From the NCBI RefSeq assembly GCF_007097365.1, contig NZ_VJZR01000006.1, positions 1 through 64,000 of the forward strand: a DNA stretch of 64,000 nucleotides, given 5' to 3'. Below the pieces are notes generated by a model. The model searched no databases and was not told where the DNA came from. It worked only from the letters and a program-made list of their open reading frames with translations. Shown piece by piece: positions 1 to 8,083 of this stretch (position 1 is its first letter; the number at the start of each line of letters is the position of its first letter). The position numbers were made by a program, and so were the translations under genes. The stretch is from Flavobacterium franklandianum (GTDB lineage: Bacteria > Bacteroidota > Bacteroidia > Flavobacteriales > Flavobacteriaceae).

Positions 1-1124
1 ATTGCTGGCGACCAAGTTCCAGTCACGCCATTATCAGATGTAGTTGGCAAAGGAGCTAACGTTTGACCCGAACAAATTGGTGCTACTTGCGTAAAAACTG
101 CTATAATTGGGTTTATAATTACAGTCATTGTAGCTGTTGCTGTAGTTGGCGCGCATTGTCCCGAATTTGGTGTAAAAGTATACGTGTTAGTTGATGTATT
201 GTTAAAAGCTGGCGACCAAGTTCCATTTACTCCATTTGTAGAAGTTGTAGGCAAAGGGGAAGTAGTTTCTCCTGAGCAAATGGTTTGTATAGCAGGAATA
301 AAAACAGGTACCAAAGGGTTTATAGCAATATTTACTGTAGTTATTGTGGCACATTGTCCAGCTGAAGGAGTGAAAACATAAGAACCTGAAGCTGTATTGC
401 TAACTGTAGAAGGATTCCAGATTCCGACAATTCCATTATTAGAAACGGTTTGCAAAATAGGCGAAGTATCGCCAGTACAAATGGATGATGGTAAAGTAAA
501 TTTTGGATCAACATTATTTAAAACAAAAATGGTAAAGGTTAATGAATTAGCACATTGACCAGAGTCTGGTGTAAAGATATAGGTTGTTGTTGTTGTATTA
601 TTTACAATTGCAGGATTCCAGGTTCCTGTAATTCCGTTTGTTGAAGTTGTTGATAAAATAGGAGCAAAACCTCCTTTACAAATAGCTGGTAGAGTTGCGT
701 TAAATTCAGGGTCAGTTTTTACATTAACAATTACAGCTGCTGTATTTTGAATAGTTGAAACAGCATTAAGTGCATCTGTTACAATCAAAGAATAAACTCC
801 TGCTGCCGATGGACTAATATTATTTATTACTGGATTTTCGTCTGTTGAAACATAGTCATTTGGACCAGTCCAACTATAAGTGTAAGGGGCAATTCCTCCG
901 CTTGGATTTGCTCTTAGTGTTAAACTTTCACCTTCACATAATGATGAGGAAGAAGCAGTTGGATTTGATGTTGGATCTGCTAAACTGGTTTTTGGATTAT
1001 TTATAAGTTTGGATGTTTCAGCATCTAAAAATATAGAAAACACATTGTTTTTTAAGCTAATTGCTGAAGAATTGAAGGAAAAAAAACTAAAAAAGATGGC
1101 GATTAACAAGTAATTTTTTTTCAT
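1..1124 (-). CDS. Large Ig/PKD-repeat surface protein (5' part only)
   Basis: The gene runs off the left edge without a stop; about 374 codons are visible from the ATG at 1122-1124. It starts with a signal peptide (MKKNYLLIAIFFSFFSF, residues 1 to about 21). A PKD/Ig-like module follows (about residues 65-120, with SCEGESLTLRANPSGG-type and YTYSWTGP motifs). Then come at least four repeats of about 67 residues, built around a C(K/S/T)G..(P/S)xLxTTSxNGxxGTW(N/S)P core and a (Y)xFTPxxGQC end; at DNA level the repeat period is about 200 bp. Such repeats are typical of very large Bacteroidota surface or gliding-associated adhesins that end in a T9SS sorting domain. That end lies outside the window, so secretion route and function are inference. 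Confidence 0.8.
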   Translation of the reverse strand, partial: MKKNYLLIAIFFSFFSFNSSAISLKNNVFSIFLDAETSKLINNPKTSLADPTSNPTASSSSLCEGESLTLRANPSGGIAPYTYSWTGPNDYVSTDENPVINNISPSAAGVYSLIVTDALNAVSTIQNTAAVIVNVKTDPEFNATLPAICKGGFAPILSTTSTNGITGTWNPAIVNNTTTTTYIFTPDSGQCANSLTFTIFVLNNVDPKFTLPSSICTGDTSPILQTVSNNGIVGIWNPSTVSNTASGSYVFTPSAGQCATITTVNIAINPLVPVFIPAIQTICSGETTSPLPTTSTNGVNGTWSPAFNNTSTNTYTFTPNSGQCAPTTATATMTVIINPIIAVFTQVAPICSGQTLAPLPTTSDNGVTGTWSPA

Positions 1125-1257
1125 TGACAATGGGGGAATTGGTTAATACATATTTGAAAAAGAATAATTTTTGAGCAGTTAAATAATAACCCAACATTAA
1201 GAATAATGAAAAAACAAACTCAATTAATATCAAAAATACAATTAATTTTCAAAATAA

Positions 1258-2466
1258 CTATAGCGAATTTGCCAAAATAAATCCACTCGTCCAAGCGTTT
1301 TGAAAGTTAAATCCCCCAGTTACAGCATCAATATTCAAGATTTCTCCTGAAAAATAAAGATTTTCGTGCAGTTTGCTTTCCATAGTTTTGAAGTTGATTT
1401 CCTTTAAATCTATACCGCCTGCCGTAACGAATTCTTCCTTGAAGGTACTTTTTCCGTTGACATTAAAACTGGAATTCGTCAATTGATTGGTCAAGTTTTG
1501 AAGTTGCATTTTGGATAAATCAGCCCATTTGGTTTCCTCAGAAATATTCGAAGCAAGAACCAAACTTTCCCAAAGTCGATTCGGAAAGTCAAAAGGAGAT
1601 TTCTTGGAAACCGCTTTTTTGGCGTGTTCTTGTTTTAAGTCTTTTAGGATTTTTTCGGTATCATCGGCATCAAGGTCGTTTAGCCAATTGACGAAAATGG
1701 TAAATTGATAATTCTTTTCGGATAAAATTCGTGCTCCCCATGCGGATAATTTCAAAATTGCCGGGCCGCTCATTCCCCAATGTGTTATTAATAAAGGACC
1801 GGTTGCCGTTAATTTCGTGTCTTTTACTTTTATTGAAACTATCGCCGAAACGCCTGGCAGTTCTTTTATTCTAGAATCTTTAATATTAAATGTAAACAAG
1901 GAAGGAACCGGGTTTATGATGGCGTGACCAAAATTCTGTAGCATTTCCCAAATTTTTGGGTTGCTACCGGTAGCGAGAATTAGTTTTTCGGTAATGTAAT
2001 TTTCGGTTTGGGTTTCAATTTTCCATAGGTTGTCTTTTTTGAAAATGGATTGCACACTTTGACTAGTCAAAACTGCAATTCCCAATTTCTGGGAGGCTTG
2101 GAGAAAACAATCAATGATAGTTTGCGACGAATTCGAAACCGGAAACATACGTCCGTCGTCTTCAATTTTGAGTTCGACTCCGTGATTACTAAACCATTCT
2201 ACAGTATCTCCAGAACAAAATTGATGAAAAGGCCCACGCAATTCTTTTTCGCCACGAGGATAAAATTTTACCAATTCGTTGGGTTCAAAACAAGCGTGCG
2301 TCACGTTGCATCTTCCTCCACCAGAAACGCGAACTTTAGATAATACTTCGCTTCCGCGTTCGAGAATGGCTACTTTTAGTTTCGGATTTTTCTCCACAAT
2401 GTTGATTGCCGTAAAAAATCCAGCAGCGCCACCGCCTACAATTATAATGTCAAAATTTGAGTTCAT
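1258..2466 (-). CDS. HI0933/BaiN-type FAD-dependent oxidoreductase
   Basis: A 402-residue flavoprotein of the HI0933/YhiN (BaiN-like) family. The N-terminus has an FAD dinucleotide fold (IIIVGGGAAGFFT, residues 8-20). The family signature SGGGRCNVTH follows at about 48-57, and a C-terminal FAD-contacting segment (DAVTGGFNFQNAWTSG) lies at about 380-395. Length is normal for the family, and the ATG start places the nucleotide fold directly at the N-terminus. The physiological substrate of most members is unknown; BaiN itself is linked to bile-acid metabolism, which need not apply here. It is the last gene of the minus-strand series, 35 bp after the GxxExxY gene. The family call is firm; the reaction is not assigned. 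Confidence 0.9.
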   Translation of the reverse strand: MNSNFDIIIVGGGAAGFFTAINIVEKNPKLKVAILERGSEVLSKVRVSGGGRCNVTHACFEPNELVKFYPRGEKELRGPFHQFCSGDTVEWFSNHGVELKIEDDGRMFPVSNSSQTIIDCFLQASQKLGIAVLTSQSVQSIFKKDNLWKIETQTENYITEKLILATGSNPKIWEMLQNFGHAIINPVPSLFTFNIKDSRIKELPGVSAIVSIKVKDTKLTATGPLLITHWGMSGPAILKLSAWGARILSEKNYQFTIFVNWLNDLDADDTEKILKDLKQEHAKKAVSKKSPFDFPNRLWESLVLASNISEETKWADLSKMQLQNLTNQLTNSSFNVNGKSTFKEEFVTAGGIDLKEINFKTMESKLHENLYFSGEILNIDAVTGGFNFQNAWTSGFILANSL

Positions 2467-2501
2467 TTTTAAACCATTAAGGGAATTAAGATTTATTAAG
2501 T

Positions 2502-2909
2502 TTAGTCATCTGCTAATCTAGTAAAATATTCATTTACTAACGGTTTTGTAGATTTTGTTATATTAGTGGTGTTGAAATTAATTAGTAACCCCTGTGGTAC
2601 ACTCAATAGCTTCATATAAGTCAATAGTTTTGCCTCGTCAATTGGATGGAATTTTTCAACTGTTTTTAACTCGACTATGACACAGTCATTTACTAATAAA
2701 TCCAATCGCAATGGATTTGATAACTCTAGATCATAATAATCGATTTCAATATTTATTTGTTGTTGAACTTTGTATCCGTTTGTTTCAAGTTCATATTTTA
2801 AACATTCCTCATATATTTTTTCTAATAGACCAGGACCTAACTTTTTATGAACTTTTATTGCAAAACCGATTATTGCATAAGACAATTGAGTTATTTCTTT
2901 TTTTGTCAT
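2502..2909 (-). CDS. GxxExxY family protein (PD-(D/E)XK-like fold)
   Basis: A 135-residue protein with the motif that names its family (GPGLLEKIYEECLKYEL, about residues 25-41). Later segments LRLDLLVNDCVIVELKTVEKF (D and E...K) resemble the D-(D/E)xK core of restriction-like nucleases. The family is widespread in Bacteroidota and often present in several copies per genome; its biochemical role is not established. It lies between the glycerophosphodiesterase and the HI0933-type flavoprotein, with an imperfect inverted repeat upstream at 2982-3051. It could be a small nuclease or a degenerate nuclease fold used for binding; the sequence does not decide. Confidence 0.85.
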   Translation of the reverse strand: MTKKEITQLSYAIIGFAIKVHKKLGPGLLEKIYEECLKYELETNGYKVQQQINIEIDYYDLELSNPLRLDLLVNDCVIVELKTVEKFHPIDEAKLLTYMKLLSVPQGLLINFNTTNITKSTKPLVNEYFTRLADD

Positions 2910-2981
2910 AAATGAAATTATTTATTTAATATACTTAATTACCTGGTTCTACTGGAAATGTTGTTCATATTCTTTTTTTTC

Positions 2982-3051
2982 AAACCATTAAGAAAATTAA
3001 GAAAGTTAAGAACACTGCAAATCTTAATTTTATTAATGAGCTTAATGGTTT
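2982..3051. repeat. Intergenic inverted repeat (AACCATTAAG family)
   Basis: The left side starts AAACCATTAAGAAAATTAAG and the right side ends AGCTTAATGGTTT, so the spacer between the glycerophosphodiesterase and GxxExxY genes can fold into an imperfect AU-rich hairpin. Related sequence occurs at 5516-5567 and, as a half copy, at about 2470-2497. It may act as a weak terminator or mRNA-processing site. Confidence 0.6.
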
Positions 3052-3058
3052 AATATAA

Positions 3059-3745
3059 TCATATTCTATCAGGGAAATCCGAAATGATTCCGTTTACATT
3101 GAATGATTTTATTTTTTGGATGTCTTCAAATGAATTTACTGTCCAAGGAAAAACTTCGAATCCATTTTCCAGCATCAAAGCTACATTTTCTTTGGTTAAC
3201 AATCTATAATTGGGATGAATGGAAAAGGCTTTTGTTTTTTTGGCGAAAGCCAAAGCGTCTTCAACAGAGGCATCGGTCAAAACACCAATTCGGATTTTCG
3301 GATTTAACAACTGAGCTTCTTCCAGCATTTTCCAATCAAAATTGGAAATTAGGAAATTATTGTAATGCCACTTTTTATCTTTAATGTAAAGACTTATTAA
3401 GTCTAAAACGGGTTTCGAAGTGCCAATTCCTTTGAGTTCAATATTGATAAAACACTGTTTGTGGACTAGGTTTAAAACTTCTATTAATGTTGGAATTTCT
3501 TGAGAATTATTTATTAGGAATGACTTCAATTCTTTTAGAGACATTTTGTTTACTTCCCCTTTTCCGTTGGTGGTTCGGTCAATTGTATCATCGTGAATAA
3601 CGATTATTTCTCCATCCGAGCTCAAATGTACGTCCAGTTCGATGCCGTCAACTTTCAAATCGATGGCTTTTTGGAAAGAAATTAAAGTGTTCTCGGGTTG
3701 ATGACCTTTTGCTCCGCGATGACCAATTTTGAGAATGGAATTCAT
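3059..3745 (-). CDS. Glycerophosphodiester phosphodiesterase
   Basis: A 228-residue GDPD-family enzyme that hydrolyses glycerophosphodiesters to glycerol 3-phosphate and an alcohol. The metal and catalytic signatures are clear: GHRGAKGHQPENT with His9, Arg10 and Glu18; GIELDVH with Glu36 and Asp38; and VIHDDTIDRTTNGKG with His51. No signal peptide is seen, so it is probably cytoplasmic (UgpQ-like rather than periplasmic GlpQ). It lies downstream of the starch amylase gene but separated from it by a perfect 16-bp hairpin, so it is probably a separate unit from the starch locus. Confidence 0.93.
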   Translation of the reverse strand: MNSILKIGHRGAKGHQPENTLISFQKAIDLKVDGIELDVHLSSDGEIIVIHDDTIDRTTNGKGEVNKMSLKELKSFLINNSQEIPTLIEVLNLVHKQCFINIELKGIGTSKPVLDLISLYIKDKKWHYNNFLISNFDWKMLEEAQLLNPKIRIGVLTDASVEDALAFAKKTKAFSIHPNYRLLTKENVALMLENGFEVFPWTVNSFEDIQKIKSFNVNGIISDFPDRI

Positions 3746-3782
3746 TTACATCAAATTTACCGCAAAGGTAATTAAGAAAAAA

Positions 3783-3824
3783 CGCAAAGTTCTCAAAGCT
3801 TAAATATACTTTGAGAACTTTGCG
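3783..3824. terminator. Perfect 16-bp inverted repeat after the GH13 lipoprotein gene
   Basis: CGCAAAGTTCTCAAAG (3783-3798) and its exact complement CTTTGAGAACTTTGCG (3809-3824) are separated by 10 nt. It lies just downstream of the amylase stop on the minus strand. A stable hairpin ending the starch operon is the simplest reading, although no long T tract follows. Confidence 0.6.
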
Positions 3825-3845
3825 AAAAATTATAAAAATAGTTGC

Positions 3846-5501
3846 TTACAGTTTTTCTAATAAAACAATGTCAAATTCTGTGTCAATAATTACTTTACCA
3901 TTTGAAACCACGGCTACTTTCCCAGAATAAACATCTTTCAATTTTGTTCCATCCTTGAAAATAGTTCCCACCGAAATTTCTTTTTGCCCTTTTGGTAAAT
4001 CCAAACCGACAACTACATTATCAGTGAAATTATCTTTGGTAAAAGTTCTACTAAAAACATAAGGGCTTGCCGAAATTTCTTGATGAATTCCAGCTCCAAT
4101 TGATATATGATTTTTTCTGAAATTGCCCAGTTTTTGCCAATGCAAAAGCACTTTTTGAGTTTCGTTATTGGTTTTTATGTCTTCCCAATTCATCATCGAA
4201 CGTAAAGTAGCATCGCCTGTTGTTCCCGGAATGTCTAGAGTACGAGCGCTTTCGTCACCATAATACACTTGCGAAATTCCCGGGGCAAGCAATAGTTTGG
4301 TGCCACTTTCGAATGTTTTTTCACGTTTCTTGTCATAAGGAGAACCGTCGTCGTGTGAAGAAACATAATTCATCACCGTATTTCCTTTCAAGTCATTTTG
4401 AAGGATTGAATTGTATTTTGAAAACAAAGGTTCATAATTCATTTTGGCTTCGTTTCTAAAGTCAAAATTGATTAAACCAGTAAAACCATTGGCGAAATAA
4501 TCTACTTTTTTATCTCCAAAATCGTATAGTTTTTTGGCTCCAATATTGTAACCATAGACTTCGCCAACTGTAAAAAAGTCTTGGCTGTCTAATACTTTTT
4601 CAGGATTGTTATTCTTGAAATCTTCAAAAGCAACATCACAAACTTTCTTGAAATCAGCCCAAACGTCTTCATAAGTGTGTTTTACTGTATCCACGCGATA
4701 GCCATCAATTCCATAATCGGTGATGTAATCCGATAACCATTTCATAATGTAATATTTTGGTGCACGAGGATAACCTGTTTTGGCAAAAAAAGCATCTAAT
4801 TCGGCTACTTCTTGTTCGTAACGACCTTCTTTTTTCCATTTTTCAATCAAAAAAGGTGGTAGAGCTACCGCTTCATTGCTTTCGGTTTTTACATCAGGAA
4901 GGTTTTCTACCAACGTGCAATTAATGTATGTGTCGTATGATTTATAAGTACATTTTGGAGAAGTTCTCACCCAATCATTTGGGTAGGCAGAATCTTCGGC
5001 AGTAACGGGTCCGGTGTGATTGATAACGGCATCAAGCATTATCCGAATTCCTTTTGCGTGTGCTTTTTGAATCAATTCGGCCAAATCTTTTTTGGTTCCA
5101 AAACTTGGATCCAATGCTGACCAATCTCTTGCCCAATACCCGTGAAACCCATAGCTATAACCAGTTCCTTCATCAACTCCATCGTGAATTTGTTCGACAA
5201 CTGGCGTCATCCAAATGGCAGTTATGCCTAGTTTTTCAAAATACCCTTCGTCTAATTTTTGAATCACGCCACGAATATCGCCACCTTCAAAACCCCGTAA
5301 TTTTCCCGTAGGTTTGTTTCGGTTATAAGTGTGATCGTTCGTTTTATCTCCATTGTTGAATCGGTCAATCAAAAGAAAATAGACATTGGCATTTTCCCAA
5401 ACAAAAGGAGTTTTTGAGGATGATTGTGCTGTTTTAGTTGAGGAACAACTAGCGAAAAGCAGCGAAAGAAATGCGATTGAAAATAAGATATTTTTTTTCA
5501 T
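3846..5501 (-). CDS. Alpha-amylase, GH13, lipoprotein (SusG/MalS-like)
   Basis: A 551-residue GH13 enzyme predicted to cut alpha-1,4 bonds in starch or maltodextrins. The start is taken at the ATG at 5499-5501 because MKKNILFSIAFLSLLFASCSS then forms a lipoprotein signal with a cysteine after LLFAS; the 13 upstream in-frame codons would spoil it. The (beta/alpha)8 barrel carries the family regions: IMLDAVINH; DGYRVDTVKH with nucleophile Asp near residue 270; VGEVYG with acid/base Glu near 313; and SSHDDG with Asp near 383. It is the last gene of the starch operon, 77 bp after the GH31 gene. A lipid anchor suggests an outer-membrane or periplasmic location; which face cannot be told from sequence alone. 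Confidence 0.93.
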   Translation of the reverse strand: MKKNILFSIAFLSLLFASCSSTKTAQSSSKTPFVWENANVYFLLIDRFNNGDKTNDHTYNRNKPTGKLRGFEGGDIRGVIQKLDEGYFEKLGITAIWMTPVVEQIHDGVDEGTGYSYGFHGYWARDWSALDPSFGTKKDLAELIQKAHAKGIRIMLDAVINHTGPVTAEDSAYPNDWVRTSPKCTYKSYDTYINCTLVENLPDVKTESNEAVALPPFLIEKWKKEGRYEQEVAELDAFFAKTGYPRAPKYYIMKWLSDYITDYGIDGYRVDTVKHTYEDVWADFKKVCDVAFEDFKNNNPEKVLDSQDFFTVGEVYGYNIGAKKLYDFGDKKVDYFANGFTGLINFDFRNEAKMNYEPLFSKYNSILQNDLKGNTVMNYVSSHDDGSPYDKKREKTFESGTKLLLAPGISQVYYGDESARTLDIPGTTGDATLRSMMNWEDIKTNNETQKVLLHWQKLGNFRKNHISIGAGIHQEISASPYVFSRTFTKDNFTDNVVVGLDLPKGQKEISVGTIFKDGTKLKDVYSGKVAVVSNGKVIIDTEFDIVLLEKL

Positions 5502-5515
5502 TGGTCTTTTTTTTG

Positions 5516-5567
5516 AACCATTAAGAAAATTAAGAGACATTAAGTTGACCTTAATTTATTAATGGTT
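5516..5567. repeat. Intergenic inverted repeat (AACCATTAAG family)
   Basis: AACCATTAAGAAAATTAAG on the left and CTTAATTTATTAATGGTT on the right form an imperfect hairpin in the spacer between the GH31 and GH13 genes. It is very similar to 2982-3051. The likely effect is partial termination or differential mRNA stability within the operon. Confidence 0.6.
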
Positions 5568-5578
5568 TTTGAATTTTA

Positions 5579-7996
5579 TTATAATTGAATTTTAATTTCA
5601 ACTCCAGTTCCTTTTTTCCAAGAAATTGGAATTTCTATATTATTTTTAACGGTTTTGAAATCAACAGTTTTTCCGTTTACGATTACTGATTTTACTTTTA
5701 TATTGTGAACAATTAACGTAACATTTTTATCAGATGATTGAAAGTTTTTCCCAATTTCTGCATTCAATTTAATGACTACTAATTTACCATTGACATTGCC
5801 ATTGACATTGCCATTGAAATTCAAAATTTCAAATGCTCCTTTTTCGAAAGCGTTTGCTGTTGTTCCGTCATCATTGTATAGTTTTCCTGAACTTTGAGTA
5901 GTTTTTGCATCAAAATAATAATGCAAATCGAAGTTTTTTAATGAATATTTGGATGTGTTTTGAATGGTTTTTATCATCGGGATAAAAGCGCTACCACGAA
6001 CAAAAACAGGAATATGATCTTCGACAACTGCAATGGTTGATGTCGTTCCTGCCAATTGTTTTTTACCGGTATAGAAATCAAACCAATTGTTGTTTTTTGG
6101 AAAATAAATGGAAGTTGAAGTCACACCAGCTTTCGTTATTGGTTTAACTAAAAAGTCATTTCCCCAAAGATAGGTTTCGCAAACGGTTAATAATTTTTGA
6201 TTATTGGGTTCTTCAAAAAATAATGGACGCATTAACGGCGTTCCTTTTTGGTTATTTTCAAAAGCCAAAGTATAATTGTATGGCAAAAGCTGATAACGCA
6301 ATTCCACTAGTTTCTTGGCTTTTGCTTTGGTTATAATGTCTTTTCGAGCCACTTCTGAAGCGACTTCTTCCTGAGCGTGCGGACGAAATATCGGTTGAAA
6401 TACTCCGTATTGCAACCAACGAATGTACAATTCATTGTCGAAATAATCGCCTGCAAAACCACCTAAATCCGAGTGCATATACCCCATTCCTTGCATTCCC
6501 ATCTGTAGGGAAATTTCGGTTTGCGATTGCAATCCTCCCCAAGAACGGCTCACGTCGCCAGACCAAGGCATCATTCCGAATCGTTGCGAACCAGAATATC
6601 CGGCGCGCATTAATATAAACGGACGCTGATTTGGAAAATCTTTTTTGTAACCGTCGGCAATTAATTTGGCCCAATTGTGTCCATAAACATTATGGACTTC
6701 ATCGGCTTTGCCACCAGCAGTTATGGCTTCGGATGGGAAAACTTCGGGTTCACCCAAATCGCCCCAAAGTCCACCAACGCCTTGATTGATTAAGTTTTTA
6801 TAAATATTCCAAAACCAATCTTTTCCGTCGGGTTTGAAAATATCGATGATTCCCGTGTTTCCAAAGTAGAAATCATAAGTAAAAGGTTTTCCGGATTTAT
6901 CTGTTGCCACTACTTTTTTGTCCACGGCTTCCTGCCATTTCTTGGAAGTGGTCAGTACAAAAGGTTCGGTAATAAGCACCGTTTTTATGCCTTTTGCATT
7001 CAAATCGGACATCATTTTTTCGGGATTTGGGAAGGTTTCCTTTTCCCAATCCAAGTTGCCCATTGTCCCTTTCATTGCTGCGCCAAACCAGTACAAATCC
7101 AGAATTATCGCATCGACAGGAATTTTATCGTCTTCGAATTTCTTGATGGTTTTCTCGACTTCTTCTTGTGAATGATAACCAAAACGACTGGAGAAATTTC
7201 CCAAAGTCCATCGCGCTGGCAAAGGTTGTTTTCCGGTTAAATCAGTGTAATTCGAAATCAAATCCGTCCAGGAATCACCCACAATTACTTGGTAGGTTTT
7301 TCTGCCTGAAATTGTTTCGTACGCCAAAGTATTATCTTTTTTGCTGTCTAAATCCAAGTAACCAATAGCCGAATTATCAAAATGAACAGCATACATTTTC
7401 GACGACAACACCATTGGAATACAGAAATTCATTAATTCTGCGTGGGTTTCGTATCCGTATTGGGCTCGGTTGTATAAAGCTAATTTATTGCCACGACGAT
7501 TCATTCCTAAAGCGCGAGCACCACCGCCGTAAAGCATTTCGTCTGGTGAAATATTAAATTGCAAAACTTCGGTTGAATCCGCTTTTATGTTGCCTTTTAC
7601 ATTCTCAAGTGGAATATGTTTATGTTTGGAGTAGCCGTTTTTTTCGGAAAGAATAAGTTTTTGTTGGTTGAAATAAACTATTTGAAAAGGTGACTTTTGG
7701 ATAGAAACTACTATTCCTTTAGTGTAAAGGTTTATAGAACTTGGTGTTTCGATAATCTTTGAAATACCCGTTTTTGGAACAGCTACTACTGCTTGAGAAA
7801 TTGGATTGAAAGTTTCGCCATTTGGAATAAAAGAGGTTTCAATAATTTTATCTGAATAGGCTTTGAAGATATATTGACCATCGGAAGTGTTGATTTCTAA
7901 AGCGTTGTTGACTTCTTTGAAACTTTCAAATTTCCTATTTGCATTTTGAGCAAAAGAAAGTGAAGTTATGAATAATAAGAAAAAGAGTTTTTTCAT
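5579..7996 (-). CDS. Alpha-glucosidase, GH31 (SusB-role)
   Basis: An 805-residue GH31 enzyme with a signal peptide (MKKLFFLLFITSLSFAQ), so exported, probably to the periplasm. It releases glucose from non-reducing ends of maltodextrins. The catalytic nucleophile region is GLWGDLGEPE near residue 410. The acid/base region is WSGDVSRSWGGLQ near 480. The N-terminal beta-sandwich and C-terminal beta domains typical of the family make up the rest. It is the fifth gene of the minus-strand operon, between the neopullulanase-like GH13 and the lipoprotein GH13. In the Bacteroides sus locus this role is filled by the GH97 enzyme SusB. Maltose-specific versus isomaltose activity cannot be read from sequence. 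Confidence 0.93.
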   Translation of the reverse strand: MKKLFFLLFITSLSFAQNANRKFESFKEVNNALEINTSDGQYIFKAYSDKIIETSFIPNGETFNPISQAVVAVPKTGISKIIETPSSINLYTKGIVVSIQKSPFQIVYFNQQKLILSEKNGYSKHKHIPLENVKGNIKADSTEVLQFNISPDEMLYGGGARALGMNRRGNKLALYNRAQYGYETHAELMNFCIPMVLSSKMYAVHFDNSAIGYLDLDSKKDNTLAYETISGRKTYQVIVGDSWTDLISNYTDLTGKQPLPARWTLGNFSSRFGYHSQEEVEKTIKKFEDDKIPVDAIILDLYWFGAAMKGTMGNLDWEKETFPNPEKMMSDLNAKGIKTVLITEPFVLTTSKKWQEAVDKKVVATDKSGKPFTYDFYFGNTGIIDIFKPDGKDWFWNIYKNLINQGVGGLWGDLGEPEVFPSEAITAGGKADEVHNVYGHNWAKLIADGYKKDFPNQRPFILMRAGYSGSQRFGMMPWSGDVSRSWGGLQSQTEISLQMGMQGMGYMHSDLGGFAGDYFDNELYIRWLQYGVFQPIFRPHAQEEVASEVARKDIITKAKAKKLVELRYQLLPYNYTLAFENNQKGTPLMRPLFFEEPNNQKLLTVCETYLWGNDFLVKPITKAGVTSTSIYFPKNNNWFDFYTGKKQLAGTTSTIAVVEDHIPVFVRGSAFIPMIKTIQNTSKYSLKNFDLHYYFDAKTTQSSGKLYNDDGTTANAFEKGAFEILNFNGNVNGNVNGKLVVIKLNAEIGKNFQSSDKNVTLIVHNIKVKSVIVNGKTVDFKTVKNNIEIPISWKKGTGVEIKIQL

Positions 7997-8011
7997 AGTT
8001 TTATTTTTTCG

Positions 8012-8074
8012 ACCATATAACGTATTTAAGGCCGTTTAAGTTTTTCTTATTTGACCTTAAATGCCTTATATGGT
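8012..8074. repeat. Intergenic inverted repeat (ACCATATAA family)
   Basis: ACCATATAACGTATTTAAGG on the left is complementary, with a few mismatches, to CCTTAAATGCCTTATATGGT on the right. It fills the spacer between the neopullulanase-like gene and the GH31 gene, and belongs to the same type as 9984-10041. Confidence 0.6.
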
Positions 8075-8083
8075 TCAAGTTTT

